From Bacteroidota bacterium (GTDB taxonomy: Bacteria; Bacteroidota; Bacteroidia; Chitinophagales; Chitinophagaceae): DNA of 9,457 bases. The translations under genes and the position numbers were made by a program. The notes under the pieces are model-generated. The model was given only the letters and a program-made list of their open reading frames with translations. It ran no database searches and was not told the DNA's origin. The stretch lies in contig JAFAGE010000265.1 in assembly GCA_023423015.1 (NCBI GenBank), positions 1-9,457 of the forward strand. Reading direction: 5' to 3'. Shown piece by piece: positions 6,658 to 9,457 of this stretch. Positions within the stretch are counted from its first letter, which is position 1; each line of letters opens with the position of its first letter.

Positions 6658-6658
6658 T

Positions 6659-7297
6659 CTATTCAGCTTCCCGTGGCTTCCGGATGAACTTGATAGCCAG
6701 TATGGCCGCCGTTACCAGGAAGATAGAGCCAATAATTCCATGCAGAAGTTTTTGGTTGGTATTAAGCACTTCTACCATAAATCGTCCGCCAAATATAAAA
6801 ATCAGGTTGCCGATAAATGTTCCCGTTCCAATACCTCCGATATAAAAGTTGTAGTCGCCATTTCGGTGAGCAAGCACATTTTTAGTAAATAGCACCGTGC
6901 TCCAGCCAAACCAGAATGGAATCTGAACCGGGTTCAAAGCGCTCATCACAACGCCAAGCCAGAAGCGATGAATACCTCCCGATAACAATACGTTCTTTTT
7001 AACCACCGGATCTGCAGCTGCAACAAAACTTGAAACAGCCAGTGCAAGAATTATGACGATCGAAACAATTTCCAGCCAGCGAAACAATCGTTTATGGCTG
7101 AGCACCCAGTTCATGGCAACCAGCGACACACGCACATACGCCATTTCCACCAGCAACGCACCCAATACAAAATAGAAAGCGGGACGCAGCCCGTCGCTCA
7201 GCGAAATCTGCATCGCAGCGATGTTCAGTGTTCCGAGCGGCAACGTGCCAAGAAAACTGATCATCAATCCTGTGCTATATATCCGCAGATATCTCAT
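6659..7297 (-). CDS. LysE-type transporter (amino-acid exporter family)
   Basis: A 212-residue inner-membrane protein of the LysE/RhtB superfamily, whose members export amino acids or related small compounds. About six hydrophobic segments are seen: residues 8-32, 38-64, 73-95, 107-135, 150-175 and 187-205. The N-terminal motif reads LPLGTLN at 19-25, where the classic family has a PGP-containing motif. LNPVQIPFW at 121-129 matches the conserved NP...FW motif before the fourth helix. The start ATG at 7295-7297 follows the ATP-grasp gene by 9 nt, so it is the last gene of the cluster. Its stop is 1 nt from the stop of the convergent Fe-S gene, leaving no room for a separate terminator. The substrate is unknown. 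The adjacent ligase hints at an amino-acid-containing product, which is inference only. Confidence 0.8.
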   Translation of the reverse strand: MRYLRIYSTGLMISFLGTLPLGTLNIAAMQISLSDGLRPAFYFVLGALLVEMAYVRVSLVAMNWVLSHKRLFRWLEIVSIVIILALAVSSFVAAADPVVKKNVLLSGGIHRFWLGVVMSALNPVQIPFWFGWSTVLFTKNVLAHRNGDYNFYIGGIGTGTFIGNLIFIFGGRFMVEVLNTNQKLLHGIIGSIFLVTAAILAIKFIRKPREAE

Positions 7298-7306
7298 TAG
7301 GTTTAT

Positions 7307-8371
7307 CTACAAAGGCATCCTTTCAATCTTCTTTGAGTTCATCTTATCGTCGCGAAACATTTGCATACCTTCTTTCCAGGTAAGATAGCGATGACCTCTC
7401 CGCTTATTTTCCCTGCTTATCTTCCATAAAATGTACCAATGACGAATGATTTCTTTCCACGCAAAAAAAAGTGAATGCCGGGGATCATACATGTGTGTTG
7501 GTTCTGAACCTGCACCGTTCACTTCAATAACAGAAAACTTCTCCCCTTCTTTCAATTCTTCGATGGTTGAATATCGCACATCAAGTCTGCCAAAATAGAA
7601 GCCGGGAATGTTTCTGCAAAATTCATTAATTACTTTTGTCAGTTGTGCATCTGCGAGGTGTGTGTCGTCCAGAAACATAGAACCCCGAGCATGATTTCCG
7701 TAAGGCACCAGCAGCTTTGTTTCGCCTGCCGGAAGAATTTCATTCAACCCGCTGCCATACATTTCTTCCAGGTTTTTCTCCTGAAGAATGGCTCGTTTAT
7801 CTTTTTGCAGCAACTCGCTGATTGTACTTAGTCCGTTGCCTGTAACGCTTAAAAATTCCTTTCGCACAATTCCGGTTATCCGTCCAACTGGTTCATGCGG
7901 AAACCGGTGGTAAAATATTCCTGCCTCTTTGGGGTAGTCGACAAATTTCTGAATATGGAAGTCAACGTCGCAAACCTTAATATATGCAATTACATCTTCG
8001 TCGGAGCGGAGAACTTTTACGCCTCTACCCCGACCGCCCATATCCGGTTTGCCTACCAACGGGTAATTGAATTGGTTTTTCCTGAGTGTCTGCAGAACCT
8101 CTTCCTGTGGTGTGTGTGCATCGAAATGGATGGTAGGCGGGTAGGTTCCTGCAGGAAGAAGTGCATGAATGTCTTTCTTTGATTCTCCCAGGAAGCCACC
8201 ATTCCTGATTGAAGGGTTTGCGGCCGAAAAGAAAAATAGTGAACGTGCACGCAGGGCGAGCAGCAACCACACCGGATAAATCCATGTGTACACCATGCCG
8301 AAGCTCCAGTACTCCCAATTAAAAAGACGGATAAAAAATGGGCGGCGACCCAATCGCGAAAACAACGACAT
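7307..8371 (-). CDS. ATP-grasp ligase, D-Ala-D-Ala-ligase-like
   Basis: A 354-residue protein with the ATP-grasp fold, whose members join a carboxylate to an amine or thiol through an acyl-phosphate. The lysine of KPDMGGRGRGV (108-118) and the Gly-rich loop should hold ATP. FGRLDVRY (260-267) and EVNGAGSEPTHMYDP (283-297) supply the acidic and Asn residues for Mg, as in D-alanine-D-alanine ligase. The N-terminus is unusual: NWEYWSFG at about 18-25 precedes a hydrophobic stretch (about 26-50) that may sit on the membrane, then NPSIRNGGF and ESKKDI. The usual D-Ala-binding N-terminal domain is not evident, so cell-wall synthesis should not be assumed. I chose the ATG at 8369-8371, which forms a TGATG junction with the upstream stop; a GTG one codon earlier is the alternative. 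The substrates are unknown. Confidence 0.78.
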   Translation of the reverse strand: MSLFSRLGRRPFFIRLFNWEYWSFGMVYTWIYPVWLLLALRARSLFFFSAANPSIRNGGFLGESKKDIHALLPAGTYPPTIHFDAHTPQEEVLQTLRKNQFNYPLVGKPDMGGRGRGVKVLRSDEDVIAYIKVCDVDFHIQKFVDYPKEAGIFYHRFPHEPVGRITGIVRKEFLSVTGNGLSTISELLQKDKRAILQEKNLEEMYGSGLNEILPAGETKLLVPYGNHARGSMFLDDTHLADAQLTKVINEFCRNIPGFYFGRLDVRYSTIEELKEGEKFSVIEVNGAGSEPTHMYDPRHSLFFAWKEIIRHWYILWKISRENKRRGHRYLTWKEGMQMFRDDKMNSKKIERMPL

Positions 8372-9099
8372 CACCTTGCGGCAATTGAAGATTCAAATAA
8401 CAATTGCTCAGTAAAACTCTCCTGGTTTCCAATGTCGATATAATCCATACTTATTCCTTTGGCAGACAACTCAACAGAAGTTACGCTTACGGTAAATACT
8501 TTCCCATCGCGGTTCATCATAAGATCGTTGTGCGAATCGCCATCGCCTGTAAACTGGTGAAAATGCAGGATCTGTTCCTGCGAAGGCTCGGGGTGTTCGC
8601 CTAACCAACGTTCGAACCAGTGCCTGCGCTTCCGAATCACTTCATCAGAATACAGCGTACACGAAGACCAAATGTGCTTCCCACTTGTTTCGAGTTCCGC
8701 CATATGTTTCAGTTTACCATCCCACCTGCATTCAAACAAATGTTTATTGTCGTAGATGATAGCAGTAAAAGGTTCAATATTGTTGAGGTTGATGGCCACG
8801 AAACAATTATAAGGCGTGGGATGATCTGCAAGGTCTAGCAGGATCAATCCCCTGCTTTTACGGTATGGCGGTTCCGGTGTGTGGGCAACAAATCCTCCAT
8901 TGAGGAACACTATTACATTTCCATTTTCATGGGCTGCAATCCAGGTGCCTCCGGCATTAACATCTTTTGGAAAAAGAATTTTACCCGAACCAAATTCATA
9001 AGAAGCCGGCGGAATCGCTGCCGATCGCCAGTTCTTTTCGTCGCGGTTGGAGGTAAAAAAAATCCTGTCTTTAGCAGGAATAAATGTTACTGTGCACAT
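8371..9099 (-). CDS. NRDE (TANGO2) family protein
   Basis: A 242-residue member of the NRDE/TANGO2 family. The N-terminal MCTVTF, the SNRDE motif at 17-21, PKDVNAGGTW at 44-53 and LNGGF at 66-70 are all family hallmarks. As I recall, the fold is assigned to Ntn-hydrolases, for which Cys2 would become the N-terminal nucleophile once Met1 is removed. Animal and some bacterial relatives have been linked to haem handling. Neither activity can be shown from sequence. No signal peptide is present, so it is probably cytoplasmic. The gene overlaps the upstream DinB gene by 13 nt and its TGA overlaps the ATP-grasp ATG, which indicates translational coupling. A run of eight T occurs at codons 12-15 (plus-strand 9055-9062). 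Confidence 0.85.
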   Translation of the reverse strand: MCTVTFIPAKDRIFFTSNRDEKNWRSAAIPPASYEFGSGKILFPKDVNAGGTWIAAHENGNVIVFLNGGFVAHTPEPPYRKSRGLILLDLADHPTPYNCFVAINLNNIEPFTAIIYDNKHLFECRWDGKLKHMAELETSGKHIWSSCTLYSDEVIRKRRHWFERWLGEHPEPSQEQILHFHQFTGDGDSHNDLMMNRDGKVFTVSVTSVELSAKGISMDYIDIGNQESFTEQLLFESSIAAR

Positions 9100-9457
9100 T
9101 GTTTACGATGCTTAACCGTTGACGACGCAACACCAAAATCTTCCGGAATGGTGATGTCTGCCACTTCGTTGATGCCAACGCGTATCAGCGCCATGTGATG
9201 AATTGTGTGCTCGAGGTTGTAAGCTATCTCGCGAAAGTAGTTTGTTTTGATAGCAATCGGCTCCTGCGAATGATCGTCGTAACTCGCATGGAGGGTAAGC
9301 TCCTTGTCGGGACGTGAAAGATTGCTATGAATATCCTGAAGTAATTGAAGTGCGAGATCTTTGTTGGTTTCAATCTGTTTGTCTCTCTTCCTCTTTTCGT
9401 AATTCACGTGGCTTTCGGAATAGCCATTTTCCAGGCATTGAAATAATTCGATAATAT
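9087..9457 (-). CDS. DinB-family protein, C-terminal part (5' end outside window)
   Basis: The frame is open to the window edge, giving 123 codons. A GTG at 9405-9407 is internal, because the upstream codons continue the family pattern (HIIEF-like IIELFQCLENGYSES, then NYEKRKRDKQIETN). The last third, LEHTIHHMALIRVG followed by PEDFGVASST, is the typical C-terminal helix of Bacteroidota DinB/YfiT-like four-helix proteins, with histidines that may bind a divalent metal. Some family members are thiol-dependent transferases (bacillithiol or mycothiol S-transferases), but most are uncharacterised. It is the first visible gene of the DinB-NRDE-ATP-grasp-LysE cluster and overlaps the NRDE start by 13 nt. 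The tail after the conserved core (KHRKQCAQ) is short. Confidence 0.8.
   Translation of the reverse strand, partial: IIELFQCLENGYSESHVNYEKRKRDKQIETNKDLALQLLQDIHSNLSRPDKELTLHASYDDHSQEPIAIKTNYFREIAYNLEHTIHHMALIRVGINEVADITIPEDFGVASSTVKHRKQCAQ

Noticed and set aside
9405..9407. GTG as the start of the DinB-family gene
   Set aside because: The frame is open upstream to the window edge and the upstream residues match the DinB-family pattern, so the gene is cut by the window and does not start here.

Overview
The window looks like chromosomal DNA from a member of the Bacteroidota, probably near Chitinophagaceae. Three lines of evidence support this. The protein families match that phylum: a Bacteroidota-type DinB protein, a DUF2279 protein, a long phospho-sugar mutase, and a NarI-like membrane protein fused to a ferredoxin domain. 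Shine-Dalgarno sequences are weak or absent. Exact matches to the Bacteroidota -7 promoter box TAnnTTTG lie upstream of several starts. There is no rRNA, tRNA, CRISPR array, phage gene or transposase gene.

Layout. Positions 1-316 (minus strand) hold the 5' end of histidine ammonia-lyase (hutH), cut by the window edge. It diverges from a nucleoside:H+ symporter-like MFS permease at 426-1637 (plus). A phospho-sugar mutase (1752-3413, minus) converges on the permease. An in-frame TAA removes its last 21 codons, which are still readable down to a second TAA at 1686. A DUF2279 membrane/envelope protein (3462-4385, plus) diverges from the mutase. The 369 bp after it (4386-4754) are filled by a repeat element: two imperfect inverted arms of 7-bp tandem units around a core of about 160 bp. 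The element touches the stop codons of both converging genes, DUF2279 and a PyrR-like phosphoribosyltransferase (4755-5279, minus). A membrane-bound 4Fe-4S oxidoreductase subunit (5347-6657, plus) diverges from the phosphoribosyltransferase. It ends 1 nt from the stop of the next minus-strand gene.

Positions 6659-9457 are one tightly packed minus-strand cluster. Its transcription order is DinB-family protein (5' end outside the window), NRDE/TANGO2-family protein, D-Ala-D-Ala-ligase-like ATP-grasp enzyme, and LysE-type exporter. The junctions are a 13-nt overlap, a TGATG junction and a 9-nt gap, so it is very probably an operon. An amino-acid ligase followed by an amino-acid exporter suggests that a small product is made and exported, but this is inference from context.

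Most of the window is ordinary housekeeping or accessory content. The points most worth a second look are the interrupted C-terminus of the mutase, the bipartite heptamer repeat between convergent genes, the ligase-exporter operon, a likely promoter inside the annotated N-terminus of the phosphoribosyltransferase, and the lack of the usual CCG-domain partner beside the Fe-S membrane protein. I see no clear new defence or mobile system.
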